DNA of 64,000 nucleotides from Gossypium raimondii. Taxonomy: Eukaryota; Streptophyta; Magnoliopsida; Malvales; Malvaceae. The notes under the pieces were generated by a model that was not told where the DNA came from, made no database searches, and saw nothing but the letters and a program-made list of their open reading frames with translations. Shown here piece after piece: positions 10,760 through 22,968 of this stretch. How positions within the stretch are numbered: position 1 is the stretch's first letter; each line of letters begins with the position of its first letter. Location: NCBI RefSeq assembly GCF_025698545.1, contig NC_068577.1, positions 2,513,501 through 2,577,500 of the forward strand, given 5' to 3'. The position numbers and the translations under genes are program-made.

Positions 10760-12614
10760 TTAAGGGGGGGAACGAGGAGTCACGAGGGAGAGTGGAAAGG
10801 CTTTGCTTATAATGTGAGTAGGAGTGGGGAAAGCGAAAGCGCCGACATTTATTTGGGGTTTTTATATTTGTCAGTGAAGGAGTTCACATGCATCGCGAAA
10901 CGTGAACGCACAATTTGCTGGTAAGTAAAACAAATATGGCCAAAGCAGACAATGGAGTGTAGGTGGAGGACTAGGAGGCCATTTGGCTTTTGCCCTTTAG
11001 ATACCCAAATTCGAATGCTATTTGCTTATATCACTGCAAAGTCGCATGCTCAATAGTTCTGGCTTGTCGGCTCCATCGCTTTACTCAGAGCGTTCGAACT
11101 TTAAAAATGATTAAGAGGGACAGCATTACAGATTATGGTTAACCACATGACCCAAATTGCTATTATAGTGAAATTCGCCCAAAACTACCATCACATTCTA
11201 ATAAACCTCAGTAACAGATGTATAGAAAATGAATTAGGTTGTTTTGTTGTTGTCAGTCGAACCCAAACTACCCAGGCCTTTAAGCAGTCTCAGAAAGTGT
11301 GCATTAGGGTTTCAATTGTTGAACCATAACACGAGCATCTATTCGACGCTGCTAAGTGTCCCCGAGATAACTTACCTATTGTAGGAAGCAACTCTTAAGC
11401 AAACATCCATAGATAGCATAATTTTTATTTTTCTTGAGGGAGTTTTAGGGTTACTATGAACTAAGAACAGAATGCTTGAACATGAGCTAAAATAATATGT
11501 AATCAAATTCTGACTTTTTATGTATTTAGCAGATTGTTATTAAATCACGGGGTTAAATCATTGAAAGTATATATAATTAAGGCGACGAGGCCGACTCTTT
11601 CAAGAAAATTTTTTGACGTGTTGTCCATCGAACAATAAATCAATTACTCTTAATAAAAATCATATAATTTACGGAAAAAAAATGCCTCGACATGGAACCA
11701 AAATATTTGCAGACAAGGATTATATTTCTGTGCATATAAGGATTAAGGGAGAGTGTAGAGTGTCATATTATAATATATTTCAACAGAAAGAAATGTTGGA
11801 GGTTTTGTCTTGAAATTTTGATAAGCAAATGGGGTATCCAAGAATGTAGGTAACATTTTAAGGGTGAGGACAAACAGCTGCAATATATTCTTATCCCATA
11901 CCCCAACATGGCCAAAAGGGGCGGTGCTGCTGCTTTATGTTTTTATAATAGATAAATAAAAAATAATTAGTTACGAGCATCTGTTTTCTTAATAAGTTTA
12001 CAGAATGCGAAAAAATAGTTATTGAGTTTGCTCTGATAAATATCTTGAGAAATTAAAAAAAAAAAGAAAATAATTAGGCACAACGAAATAAAAACTTTTA
12101 TTTGAGACATTAGGATAATTATTTGATATTCTGTTAGTGGAGTTTTTTGTATACTTTATAGGTGGGTTGGGAGTTTTACAAGTGACATATTTATTACTTG
12201 TCTCTTTTCGCTTTTGTTTTTATGAAAAGCATATCGTAATATCTTAAAAAGAAAAATATTCGGTCTATAAGTCAAGGGTTAACAAATGTTTTAGGGTACA
12301 AGAAAATATTAAAATAAATAAATTTTATAAAAAACGACACATGACAATTTTTAAAACTACTTGTAGAATAAAATAATATAGTATTAATGTACTAAATATT
12401 TATAAAATTGTTTTTATTTCACTAATAGAATAACCATCTAACTTCAATTTGAATGTTAAAAGAATAGCATTTGATAGACTGATAATAAAATATATTATTT
12501 TCATAAACAAAGTTAAAATATTGCCAAATGCCCATTTTAATACTTATTTTATTTATTAGGTATGTGTCACTCTTTTAACCCTAATTGATTAACTGTCTGT
12601 TAAATAATTTTTAA
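10760..12614. other. Promoter-side intergenic region of GH9, no gene seen
   Basis: 10760-11400 has higher GC than the surroundings and may hold GH9 upstream regulatory sequence. The frames at 11135-11329 and 11613-11813 have no recognisable domain. From about 11940 the sequence becomes AT-rich repeat-like DNA. Confidence 0.45.
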
Positions 12615-13105
12615 GGGTGTGTTTGAACGAGAGATTTGGAGAAATAATTTTATTTGTATCAGATTTTAAAATTCTAGAAATGAATTTACTTATTTGAATA
12701 AATTTTTAGAGAATTTCAAAATTCACGGGTAATTTAGAGAGGAATTTTAATATCTCAATTTCCTATTCAAATTCCACTTAGTTTTTTAAAATTTTATTTC
12801 ATTTAATAAACATGGTCTCTGTAAATACTAAAACTTGAAAAACATTTAATATATATTTAAAAGTTATTTTTATTACAATTAATTCTAATTTTTACAATTA
12901 TAATGATATACATGTTGAATATGTTTTATATTATGTTTAATATAACTATCATTCTTTAATTCATTAAAATCCAATACCCTAATTTTTTAAAATTATTTAT
13001 TTATTCAAAAAATAATTATAATCGTTAGCATTTTGAATTGATGAAATCTAAAATGCGAACATTTTTAAAATCTTCAATTTCAAAATTTTTCATCTAAACA
13101 CTCTC
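12615..13105. mobile_element. Tourist-like (PIF/Harbinger) MITE
   Basis: The left end begins GGGTGTGTTTGAACGA and the reverse complement of the right end begins GAGAGTGTTTAGATGA. Both sides are flanked by TAA (12612-12614 and 13106-13108). GGGTGTGTTTG ends with a TAA duplication are characteristic of Tourist elements. The 491-bp body is AT-rich and non-coding. Confidence 0.65.
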
Positions 13106-13108
13106 TAA

Positions 13109-14810
13109 ATGGATAAAGATAGTTATTCTACTTATAAATTCTTTCATTGGGTTGTTTATTAATTAATCGATATAACTCAATTAGAAAAATATCAAATTTA
13201 CTAATTTTTTAATGTTGAGCACTTAAAATTTATCATTTTGGGGCAATAGCACTGATCATCAAATTAACAAAGAAGTTCATATATTTACTAACGTTATAAG
13301 ACGAGTAATCAAATCAATTAATCCATCAATTTTTGACTCAATTAGTACAAAAGAATAAAAATATATATGAGAAATTAATACACACAAATTATGTATTTTG
13401 GATAATACATATAAACCAAAATAAATAAATAAATAACCAAAACATATTTTAAAATCGGTATATACGTTTTAGCTATTCTTTTGTTTCGATTTTTACCGGT
13501 TAACAACGATTTTAAATATTTTCAACTATATGGCACTAATCAAATCGATTGATCGGTTCGATTCTAACAACATTAATATTTATTAACAATTGGACTAACT
13601 ATTTAGTTTTATAAATTATGAGGACTGAATTTTGAGAAATTCAAGTAATGGGATTAATTTTTCTATTTACAACAATTCCAAACATAAAATTCATTCCTAA
13701 AATTATAAAAGTACTAAAATATCAATTATATCAATATTTTTATTTTTAATAAATATTTACTTTAAGTTTTCATAAAATCATTTTAAATATCAGTTATATA
13801 TGGTTTATATATATATATATTGATAAAAAATCATTAAACAATTTTTTACTATGAATGCTTAGATAAAAGAAATAATATTTTAAGTAATTTTGAAAGAAAA
13901 ATAATATTTAATTAATTTTTTTATTTTTTTTATTTTTAAAAGCAAATATAAGATTATTTAATAATTTAGCTTTTACAAATTTTTACTTGAGGGACAAGGA
14001 AATCGGAAATGGACTAGACGAAATTCCTTTCGTTGGGACGAAGCAAAACTATTCCCCATACGTCAGTCTAGGTTTAATTATGCTTTCAGTCACTGTGCTT
14101 TTCCAGTATTTGAAATTTAGTCCATTTATTTGTAATTGCAGGAATGCATTATCTTATTGTTTTGATTTAACCATTGAAATCCAATTGATAATACCATTAA
14201 AATAATTTCATTAAATTTAATTATGTGATTTAAAAAAAAAATGATCACATAACCGTGTGGAAGCCATGTAAGCAAAAGAGAAGTATTTACTTTTATTCTA
14301 TGTTTCGATAATAGCAATATTGAATTTAGAATCGAAAACTTTATAATCTCAAATTCAATATTTTATTTGCTTATTAGGCATTTCACCCATGCAACATTGG
14401 TTACATGAGGATTTTTTTTAATAAAATGTCACATAATCTGTTATGATACTTACTATTACCGACCTGCTATTCGATTGAGTTTTGACCCGCACTCTACACG
14501 GTTCGTACTTTGAGTTCATGTGTAAGGTGCTCGCACCCTTTTATGAGATCGCACGATGTGGGTTCGCACCATCATATAGGCGAACCCACATCATATAAAC
14601 ACATGTTAACCTTATAATAAGATACGTGTCGATGTGCATGTTAACCTACCTATTATATCACATCTAGGACCAGTAACCATATAATATACATAGTTTAACA
14701 CATTTGAAGAGGATAGACACATAAATACTCGATATGATCCAATATAAAAGAGACTAAACTGAAAATATGTGAAGAGTAGAGGAACTGATATTGAGATTAG
14801 ATCATTGTTC
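13109..14810. other. AT-rich intergenic DNA upstream of the DUF1640 gene
   Basis: No gene is seen. 14557-14592 holds a hairpin: GATGTGGGTTCGC is followed 10 bases later by GCGAACCCACATC, a perfect 13-base stem. 14450-14720 is less AT-rich than its surroundings and unassigned. The frame at 13987-14205 is not similar to any family I recognise. Confidence 0.45.
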
Positions 14811-14910
14811 CTCCATTTCCTTCCCCATTTCTCAACTAACCATTTTCCCCCATAAGCCGCGTCTTCGCCGCCTCCTGCAAAGGAAGAGAAAAGATTCTTT
14901 TCAATCGATC

Positions 14911-14925
14911 ATGGCGTCTCTATAA
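14911..14925 (+). promoter_or_regulatory. Possible upstream ORF in the leader of the DUF1640 gene
   Basis: ATGGCGTCTCTATAA encodes four residues and a stop, 125 bp before the main start at 15050. The ATGG context is favourable for initiation. If the transcript starts upstream of 14911 (the 14810-15049 region is pyrimidine-rich and leader-like), this ORF could reduce translation of the main protein. The transcription start is not known. Confidence 0.35.
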
Positions 14926-15049
14926 AATTGTCTTTTTATTGTTATATTTTTTCTCTTCTTCATTCGGCGATTGGAATCATTGAGTTTTTCTCCTTTTCCT
15001 CGTAGCCAGTTTCGTTTTTTTATTCCTTTTCTTTAAATTCGAAGCAAAA

Positions 15050-17409
15050 ATGAGCGCGTATAAGCGCGTGGTACAGTTAGGGTTCAATGCGTATTCGAGT
15101 TCCATTGTGAACAGGGTCGGGCACCGGCAGATTTCTCAACTCGTGAAATCCAATGGAAAGCGTGCATTTCTCGTCGATACATTGGCTCTGGTACGTCATT
15201 CCCCTTTTCCTTACTTTATTTCGTTTCAATTTCTTGTTTGGTTGTCGAGAAAACCTAGGAATAACGACGAATTTAATCTCTTTCGATTAGGAAAGTAAAT
15301 TTAAATCTGTTTCCTGGTTAATTCGACTGGAATCGTTTTATTGCTTAACGATTCGGCGTTTATTTTGGTTATTTTACGAAAAAAATTAGTAATGGAACTC
15401 TTGGATTTGGGTTTCCTCTGTTAATTTTGAGTTGTTTTTACACTAATAGGTTCGGAGTTTGGAAGCGCAAGGCGTGCCATCAAAACAAGCGGAGGCAATA
15501 ACATCAGCAATCACTGAAGTATTGAACGACAGCTTGGAGAATGTGTCCCAGTCCTTTGTTTCAAAGGCAGAAATGCAGAAAGTAAGTTTGATGATGTTTT
15601 TGTAATTGTTACCATGTTTTCTAGATCATTTGTGTTCATTGCGAGTGTGTTGATACTAAATTTTGCTTTATTTTACATTTTGTAGTCTGAGATGCTTCAA
15701 GAAGCCAATTTGTCCAAGTTTAAATCGGAAGTAAAAAGTTCCCAGGTACTAATTTATACGCTTAACAAAAAACTAAGTGGCAAAGAAGAAGGAAGAAATT
15801 TATGTTTTGTGCTAATATCATTATTTGGAACTTGCCATTTGGCGAAGTGATCACTTCAATCTGTCTCTTATTGACTCTAATATTTGGGATTCTTTAGAAA
15901 TTCCATTGGTGGCAGAGACTGAAATCTCGTAGCTAGTTCAATTTGAACTAATGATGTTACACTGCAGTTTCATTTTGTTCCTTTCTTGTGTGTCAACTCA
16001 ATATTGCTGTTTGTGAGGCTGGGTAGGCTTAGGGTTATCCAGATACTATGTGCTTTTTAGTGCCCCTTTTTTCCTAGCACTTTCTCCTTTTCCCTTGCTC
16101 AGATGTAGATAAAGAAAGAGGTGAAGAAGATGAAAGTGGGAATGACAAATCTTGTATTAATGGTGAACTGTAGGCTAGAGAACACTACAAGTTGGGGTAG
16201 AATTAGATGGATATTTGAAGTTCAGGTGATGATGCTTCGGCAAAAGAAAACTATGAGGTTTTGGAACTAAACTAAGCTTAACTATTGACAACATATTAAG
16301 TTTTAAGTTCAAAAGTTATTCTAAGATGGAGTGCCTGTGTAGAATGGAGATACTCTCTTGGTAGATGTTTAATCAGATCAATGTTGAAATTATCATACTG
16401 AACCCTTTGTGAGAAGATTTTTCATTTGAGTAGATTTCATTGCAGAGTTCACTGTATATTTTAACTTCTGCAGTCAATTAACAACTTCATCCATATAAAA
16501 AAATGCACAAATATGTTTGCCCTTATATGTACTTTTACTCCTTTCCATCTTACTTTGGCTAAAATATGTAGTTCTTTGGGTTTACTGCAACGCCATGCTG
16601 GTGAAACCAGAACTAGTGATTTGTTCAGTTGAAATATAGTTGTGTTCATTGCAATCTGAGCTAGATCATGCCTCTCCCTTGCTTAGTGTTCTTTGATGGC
16701 CAATTTTTTTTTTTTTTTTTTTTTGTTCTCTTTTTCTCATGTAAATGTCTTTCTTGGAATAAATAATTCTTAGTGTTCTCTTTAGTTCATACTCATGTAT
16801 TCTTTCTTAATGGCTATTTCCTTGTAACGCAGGAGCATCATTTTTCTATGTTGCAACGTGAAACTGAGAAACTTCGAGGTGACATAGAGAAGATGCGAAG
16901 TGAACTAAGGTATGTTCTCTGGATTAGAGTTGAACTGTTTAATACTTCTCCAAAAATTTTGATAGCTTGATTTTGTAAAACTGATCTCTCAAACAGGTAT
17001 GAAATTGATAAGGTCACTGCAGGGCAGCGTCTGGATTTAAATCTTGAAAGAGGGTAGGTAGACTTTATTTTCAGTTGTTCTCTTCATGGTTGCACTTGCT
17101 TGCTTTATTTTCTTAACTCATAACTGATTCTAGGCGCATACGTGATGAACTGGCCAATCAGAATGCAGAAACTACCAACCTGACAAACAAGCTAGATAGG
17201 GTGAGCGTGTGGTTGCTTATATCATTTGAAAGTCTATATTTAGATACTCTGACATACAGCATAAACATGATGTTATGAATCATCTGCAGGAAATTCATGC
17301 ATTAAGAGCCCAGTTAGAAGCTGCGAAATATGATGTAATTAAGTACTGCATAGGTACCCTCGTCTCCATATCTGCCGTTGGGCTAGCTGTACTGCGCATC
17401 TTGATGTAG
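15050..17409 (+). CDS. Mitochondrial coiled-coil protein, MCUR1/CCDC90/FMP32 (DUF1640) family
   Basis: Seven exons: 15050-15190, 15450-15581, 15686-15745, 16833-16909, 16997-17053, 17134-17200 and 17290-17409, with consistent phases, giving 217 aa. Residues 1 to about 40 are basic and poor in acids, like a mitochondrial presequence. FLVDTLALVRSLEAQGVPS and QAEAITSAITEVLNDSLENV match the DUF1640 core. Residues from about 70 to 190 are charged heptad-like coiled coil (for example RETEKLRGDIEKMRSELR). Residues 193-215 form one C-terminal membrane span. Family members sit in the inner mitochondrial membrane; the animal member MCUR1 is linked to the calcium uniporter and yeast FMP32 to cytochrome oxidase assembly. 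The role in plants is not settled. The large third intron (15746-16832) contains a poly-T run. The start at 15050 is chosen because it opens the presequence. Confidence 0.9.
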
Positions 17410-18089
17410 TCTTGCATCTGCTTTAAGTAGTGCCAACTATTCCAACATGAACCTCCAATATCATCAACATGGACCTCCAATATCATCATTCTTTTTTTCT
17501 GGCAACTGGATTGCTTTGGGAGTAAAAAGGGTGGGAATTACTTAATGGTTACAAGATTTTTCGTATAATTGGCAAGGAATGACAAATCCCAGTTGATCGG
17601 AACAATTATTTGTGCTTCTTTTAGGATTAAGCACGACTTATTCGATTTACTCTGTATGTTCTGTTATTGTATTCTAGGAAAGGCAAATGGAGCTAAAGAG
17701 ATAATCATCCAACATTGCTACCCCAGGCAATGGTGCAACTGTGTTATGCTTCTAAGTTGGATTTTCTTTTTATCAAACTGATGATTTTGCAATGATTAAT
17801 TCATTATAATTTATACATGATCTGTTTGGGCTCTTTTTGTTATTACTGTTTGATGATTGCAAAAGCATGATTCTTACTATTTCTTTTTTATTCTATTAGG
17901 TGTTTCTTTTTAAGGAATAAGAATATTTCTTTACTGACTTGGGATGAAGATTTAACTGAGAATGTTGGTTTTAGTTTTTACTATTTATGATTATATGTTA
18001 TATATAAAGGTGCTCGATTTTGTATATATTTTTAACTCATATTTCCTCTTATGCTATATTGTTTTTTTATATAGGCTGCTAATTTTTAT
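17410..18089 (+). other. 3' region of the DUF1640 gene
   Basis: Probably 3' untranslated sequence to about 17.8 kb. It contains an imperfect tandem of ACATGGACCTCCAATATCATCA-like units at 17447-17488. No further gene is seen. Confidence 0.4.
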
Positions 18090-18550
18090 TAGAGTTGTCC
18101 CTGGCTCGGACAAAGTAAAAAAAATTTTGGTTTGTTTTTTATGTTGGATTGGTTCGAAAAATGGGTTCAAATTTTTGCTTAAGTTTGGATTGGATAAAAA
18201 TGCTAAAATTTGAGCTCAACTTGACTTGTCTATATTAAAAATGTTATATTATTTTTTATATAAAAATAAAAAATATATACTTGAATAACACTAAGAGGGT
18301 AATTTGGTAAGCAAATATCTTTAAAATAGTAACAAAATTAATAATAAAATAAGAATAATAGTAAAAATATAGCAGATATTTTTGCAAATTCGAATTAGTC
18401 TGTGCCAAAAAAAACTTTTTCGAGGCTTAACCCGTTCAAAAAACAGGTCTTATTTTTCTATCCAAACATATTTTTCGAGCTTATATTTTTACTCAAACAT
18501 TTCTATTTTTCAGCCGGGCCTTCGAGTAGCCCAATCCATGGACAAATCTA
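18090..18550. mobile_element. hAT-type non-autonomous element
   Basis: The left end TAGAGTTGTCCCTGGCTCGG and the reverse complement of the right end TAGATTTGTCCATGGATTGGG form an imperfect inverted repeat. Flanks ATTTTTAT and AATTGTAT match at six of eight positions, as for an old 8-bp duplication. The internal AATTAATAATAAAATAAG block is shared with the copies at 35157 and 36088. It has no coding capacity and lies between the DUF1640 and CYP84A genes, downstream of both. Confidence 0.7.
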
Positions 18551-18930
18551 AATTGTATTATTAAACCTTAAGTAATTGAAAACATATTATAGTATTAAGA
18601 TAATCATAAATTTAATATTTAGTGCAGGGAAAATATTCAGTTACACCGGTTTTGTATATTTTTGTAGATTAAAACTTTAATAATTTAACTGTTATATTTA
18701 TTTTATATGAAAAAATTCAATTGTTTAATAAATATCGATTATATACACAATTTTAAATCAATATGACACAAATATGCTTAAAATTTTATGTGCATGATAA
18801 ATGCAAAATTAATAAATTTTGTAATAAATGTAAATTTAATGTAATTATAATTTATTTAAAAAATATATTTAAAACAAGGGTTCTATTTTATTTAAAAAAA
18901 ATCCACCCAACAGAACAACAGTTAACTCCA

Positions 18931-20899
18931 TTAATTTGCTTTGCTTTCTAATTCTGCCTTCTCAATCCCATTCATTTTCCACTCCGGAGGAAATGGGCAA
19001 CTCAGTCTGTAACTCGGCACAGCGACGAGTCGAGTCGCTCGTGGAGCAGTGAGTCCAAACGAATCGCTCATGTCAAGCTCTGTGGCCTTCATTCCATTAG
19101 GTAACTCCCAGTTAAAGCAATGAAGCAAATGAGCCACGCTTAACTCCAACCCATATAACCCGAGTTGCATTCCCGGGCAGGACCTTCGACCCGACCCAAA
19201 TGGAATGAATTCAAAGTTACTGCCCTTAAAATCAGGTGCACCCTCATCCAAAAACCTACTAGGTTTAAACACATCCGGGTCCTTCCATGATGACGGGTCA
19301 CGCCCGATAGCCCATGCATTGATCATTATTCGCGATTTCCCGGGTACCCGATACCCGCCAAGGACGGAGTCCACGGCTGTCTCGTGGAGGAGGAGAGGGA
19401 TAGGTGGATGTAGACGTAGGGTTTCTTTAATGGCACATTTTAGGTAGGTTAACTTTTCAAGATCCGATTCATGGACGACCCGCTCCAATCCGACCACGTC
19501 ACTAAGTTCTTGCTGAACTTTCTTGAGGTCTGCCGGACTGCTCATCAGCTCCGCCATCGCCCATTCTATTGCCGACGCCACAGTTTCAGTTCCACCAAAC
19601 ATTACGTCCTGCAGAGGGGCAAAGTTAGACCAAACAATAATTTTATTATTATACTAACTTATAATTTCATAAATTTTGAAAGAGTTAATTGATATAAGAA
19701 TACCAAATCAAAAATATCAAATTATGGTTTTGATATAACGATTAAATTTCAAATTTTAATATAGTAGAGAGACCAAAACTAAAATTCACCGAATAAAAAC
19801 ATTATTGTTCACCACATGCACGCATCTTTGTAGGGATAGCAACGTGACGAGAAGGTTTTTTGCCCGTGCCAGTGGGATTCAGGTCATTGTTGTATCTCTA
19901 TGTTTGTGTGTTTATATGTATACGTAGGTGTTAAGATATTACCATGATGATAGCTTTGATGTTATCTTTGGTGAGCTGAATGGAAGAACTGGAGGACTCA
20001 TTATAATCTCCTTTGAAAACATTTTCGCTGTAAAACGCCATTAATTCATCCACCATGTCGTCATCGTATTTGGCTGCTGCATCATCACCCGCCTTCCTCC
20101 TCTCCCTCGTCACCAAATGTTCATCGATAATATGATCGATGAACCCATCCAGCGATGCCCGAGCCTTCACCAACCTCTTCTGAAACTCTCCCCCATGGAT
20201 CCATCCCATCCATGGAAAAAAATCCGCTATGTTGAATGCCCCAAATAGCTTCGAAAACTCCTGCAATATCTTCACGAGCTCCTCTTGCCCGTCACGCGAA
20301 AACGACCCGAACGCTGCTCTGTAAGTAATGTTCCTCGTCAAAGCGAACACCAACTCCCCGACGTTGAGAGGCGAACCCAGGCTTTTCATCACTGTTCGAA
20401 CCGTTGAGCCGACTTCTTCACGGACGGAGGCCCATGACTCCGCCCGTTTCCGGCTGAACACCTTCATGACACAGATTTTACGCATTTGACGCCAAAATGG
20501 ACCGTAGTTGGCAAAGGCCATATCAGCTCTATCGTAGGTTAAATACACTATCGCATCATTTGCGGGTCGGTTCGAGTATATGCTGTCTTGGGTGAGTAGG
20601 ACCTCTCTCGCCATCTCCGGCGTCGATACAGCCACTATGTGGAGCTTCCCCATGGTTAGGTGGAGGAGACCGGCGTGACCGTACTGTCGAGATAGGTGAG
20701 CTAGGCCCCTGTGAGTCAATTGGTCCATCATCATCATGTTGCCGATGATGGGGTAGCCTTTGGGACCTGGAGGGTATGGGATGTTCCTAGGGAGCCCGAA
20801 CATGAAAACAAACGAAACCAACAGTGCTGAAACAAGGAAGAAGATGGGTAGTGATTGAGGAGATAACAGAGTTTGCAAAGAATCCATTAGATTATTCAT
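18931..20899 (-). CDS. F5H: Cytochrome P450 CYP84A, ferulate/coniferaldehyde 5-hydroxylase
   Basis: Two exons, 20899-19943 and 19608-18931, separated by a 334-bp phase-0 intron, encode 544 aa. Residues 15-35 are an ER membrane anchor, followed by the proline hinge PYPPGPKGYP (41-50). The I-helix oxygen-binding motif FGGTET (323-328) lies just after the intron. The K-helix ExxR is Glu381-Arg384, the PERF-like motif is FKPSRF (433-438), and the haem loop is FGSGRRSCPG with Cys463. The long stretches of identity I recognise with Arabidopsis F5H (for example MMDQLTHRGLA, VMKVFSRKRAESWASVR and CPGMQLGLY) place it in CYP84A. The enzyme 5-hydroxylates coniferaldehyde/coniferyl alcohol and sets syringyl lignin content, using NADPH-P450 reductase at the ER. 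It is slightly long because of an Asp/Ala-rich insert near residue 275 and a C-terminal extension ending ELESKAN. All key residues are present, so it looks functional. Confidence 0.95.
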
Positions 20900-21775
20900 G
20901 AAATTTAGATACAGATAATCGCTGGTTTATTTAAGAGCTTGAGAGGGGTAGCCTTAACAGAGGGCAAAAGTCTAAACTCTAAACACTCCAATAGTTCAAG
21001 ACTTAAGACTTAAAAGATTGAGGGCTTATAAGGAGGTGACAGCTAATGCTACATTTTACTTCTATATTTAGAGCCTTCGTTTTTTTCTTCTTAATTTGAT
21101 TTCGGTATAATTATTATTTTAGTCCCTTTTGGGATTTAAAATGTGTTTGCACACCATGAAATAATTGCAATAACATATAATATTACACTAAAATAATAAT
21201 TACGTAATCATAAGAAATTTTAATTTTTTTAAAATAAAAAAGTAATTTAAAAGTCATAGCTAAATATCCTAGTGTGATTTTCTCATTTCTAATTTTTATA
21301 ATTATAATAAAATAATTAGAATATTCCAATTATAATTAATTTAGTACAATATGATTATTCAAATATCTCGCATTAATAATGTTATAGTAGGTTCAAATTG
21401 ATTTTCCAAACACGCCCTTTTATCCTCCCTTTTTAATGTATCTTTTATGTTTATTCTATGGTTTATAAAGACTAATTCTTTCGAGGTTCATGGCTATTGC
21501 TCCCAAAAATATTGTTTCTAGGGTTCAAAAATATTGTTAGTTTAAACTTTCTACTCAGGGATGAACCGCCCCTTGAAATCTTCAGATTTTTGAATTTTAT
21601 ATATAAATTATCATGTATTTTAGATTTGGTGTCCATATTGTATAACATTCACCCCTTTGGTCAAATTGTATTTCATATAATTCGCCTCCTTAAGCCATAA
21701 GGTTATACTCTATATTAACAAAGTATTTTTCAGTTTTTAATTATATAACTTTAATAATAATGATCAAATATTAAT
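20900..21775. other. Upstream region of CYP84A, no gene seen
   Basis: A minus-strand TTAAATAAA near 20927-20937 is too close to the start codon to call a TATA box with confidence. The remainder is AT-rich without a recognisable gene. Confidence 0.4.
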
Positions 21776-22072
21776 GTATGATGGGCCTTGAAAGATTAAG
21801 CTTAGAGGCCCAATATGGACTTTAAAGCCAAATTCCATACATATACTCGTGTCTACTGTAACAACCGAACGAGCATTTTTAACCATGAAATTGTGAAGAC
21901 AAGGCTTCGCAATAGAATGGAGGATGATTTTCTTTCAACTTACTTGGTGACATACATCGAAAATGAGATAGCTCAAGAATTTTCAACAGATTCCATCATT
22001 GATGAGTTCGATCTTATAAAAAAGCTAATAGTGCAATTTAGGATGTCTAGTGTTGAGAAACAGGACTAAGAC
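21776..22072 (+). pseudogene. hAT transposase C-terminal relic (TTF/ZMYM-type)
   Basis: One frame reads TERAFLTMK at about 21863-21890. The reading then continues in another frame as VKTRLRNRMEDDFLSTYLV and YIENEIAQEFSTDSIIDEF, ending at 22069. This order is the C-terminal dimerisation region of plant hAT transposases of the TTF-type/ZMYM-like group. A one-base frameshift near 21892 separates the halves, and the rest of the transposase, including its catalytic acids, is absent. The first ATG of the 84-codon frame (21815) is fortuitous. Confidence 0.75.
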
Positions 22073-22604
22073 CAAGTTTTTTTGAAATTATAATGATATT
22101 TATGAAATTTTTAGTATAGTTTTAGTTATTCTTTTTGCATATTAGAAAGAAATATTTAATTTGGTATAATTTAATTTTTTGTTTTTATAATATTATCGGT
22201 AGGTTCAAATTGATAACTATGTTAGTGTTGTTAAACCGATAATGTAGAACTTTTTAATTAATCTAAAGCATATTGTTGACATATAAATTTATTATTTGTT
22301 AAACACAGATTAGGCACTAAAACTATAACTTTTAGTCTCTACTAGGTAATTGATTAATCATATTTTCCTTTTCCTTCTAGCCAAATATCATGAATGGAAA
22401 GTTAATAAATTTCATTCATAAAACATTATATTTTTTCATAATTTTTATGGTAAAAATAAAATGTGATAATTTTCTTCCCAAAATATAGCATAGGATAAAA
22501 CCAATTTTAGGTATTTTTAAGTACCCAAGAGTGAATTTGCCAATACCAAAATATAAAATAAATTCATACTATATTGAATTTGTTGTGCTAATAATAATTG
22601 CCTA

Positions 22605-22735
22605 AAATATTTAGGTTTTTTTCTTTTTTTTGAATTATAAGAGGAGAGTAAAGCCCTAACAGTAGTACGACTAGCGCGACTCAAACCCAGACCACACCTG
22701 AAGCGGTAAATACCCTAAGTATCTGGCCAAGACAT
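22605..22735 (-). repeat. Possible tRNA-derived SINE of a second type
   Basis: On the minus strand this begins near GTCTTGGCCAGATACTTAGG and has a box-B-like GGGTTTGAGTCGCG. It ends in an A-rich tail (AATTCAAAAAAAAG). It differs from the main SINE family of this window. No target duplication was recognised, so the call is tentative. Confidence 0.4.
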
Positions 22736-22849
22736 AAAATTCTTACCAATATATTGTTTTTCAATCAACAACATGAATTAATTATGTGCTGATACATTCA
22801 AATTTTCATTTTCTTTGATTAAGTATTACGATTTCTAACTTATATATAG

Positions 22850-22968
22850 TTCTTCCCCAACTCTTAAATAAGAGGATGATGTGGTTTAACGCACTCAAAC
22901 TCACGTCCTCTTACACCGGCAACAATACCGATGCCAACTGAACTATGACTAAATCGGCAATTGTCATT
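22850..22968 (-). repeat. tRNA-derived SINE, family A, 3'-truncated
   Basis: Family A reads, in sense, A box TTAGCTCGATTGGCAT, then GGACGTGGGTTCGAGTGCG (B box GGTTCGAGTGC), then CATTATCCTCCTATTTA, then AGGCATTGTGTCAAAAAGAA. The A and B boxes are an internal RNA polymerase III promoter. This copy has the B-box region and CCTCTTATTTAAGAG block but lacks the distal tail. Confidence 0.6.

Noticed and set aside
16461-16649. Small ORF within intron 3 of the DUF1640 gene
   Set aside because: It has no domain and lies wholly within an intron with good splice sites.
20923-20940. TATA box for CYP84A
   Set aside because: The candidate TTAAATAAA lies less than 40 bases from the start codon, leaving almost no room for a leader.
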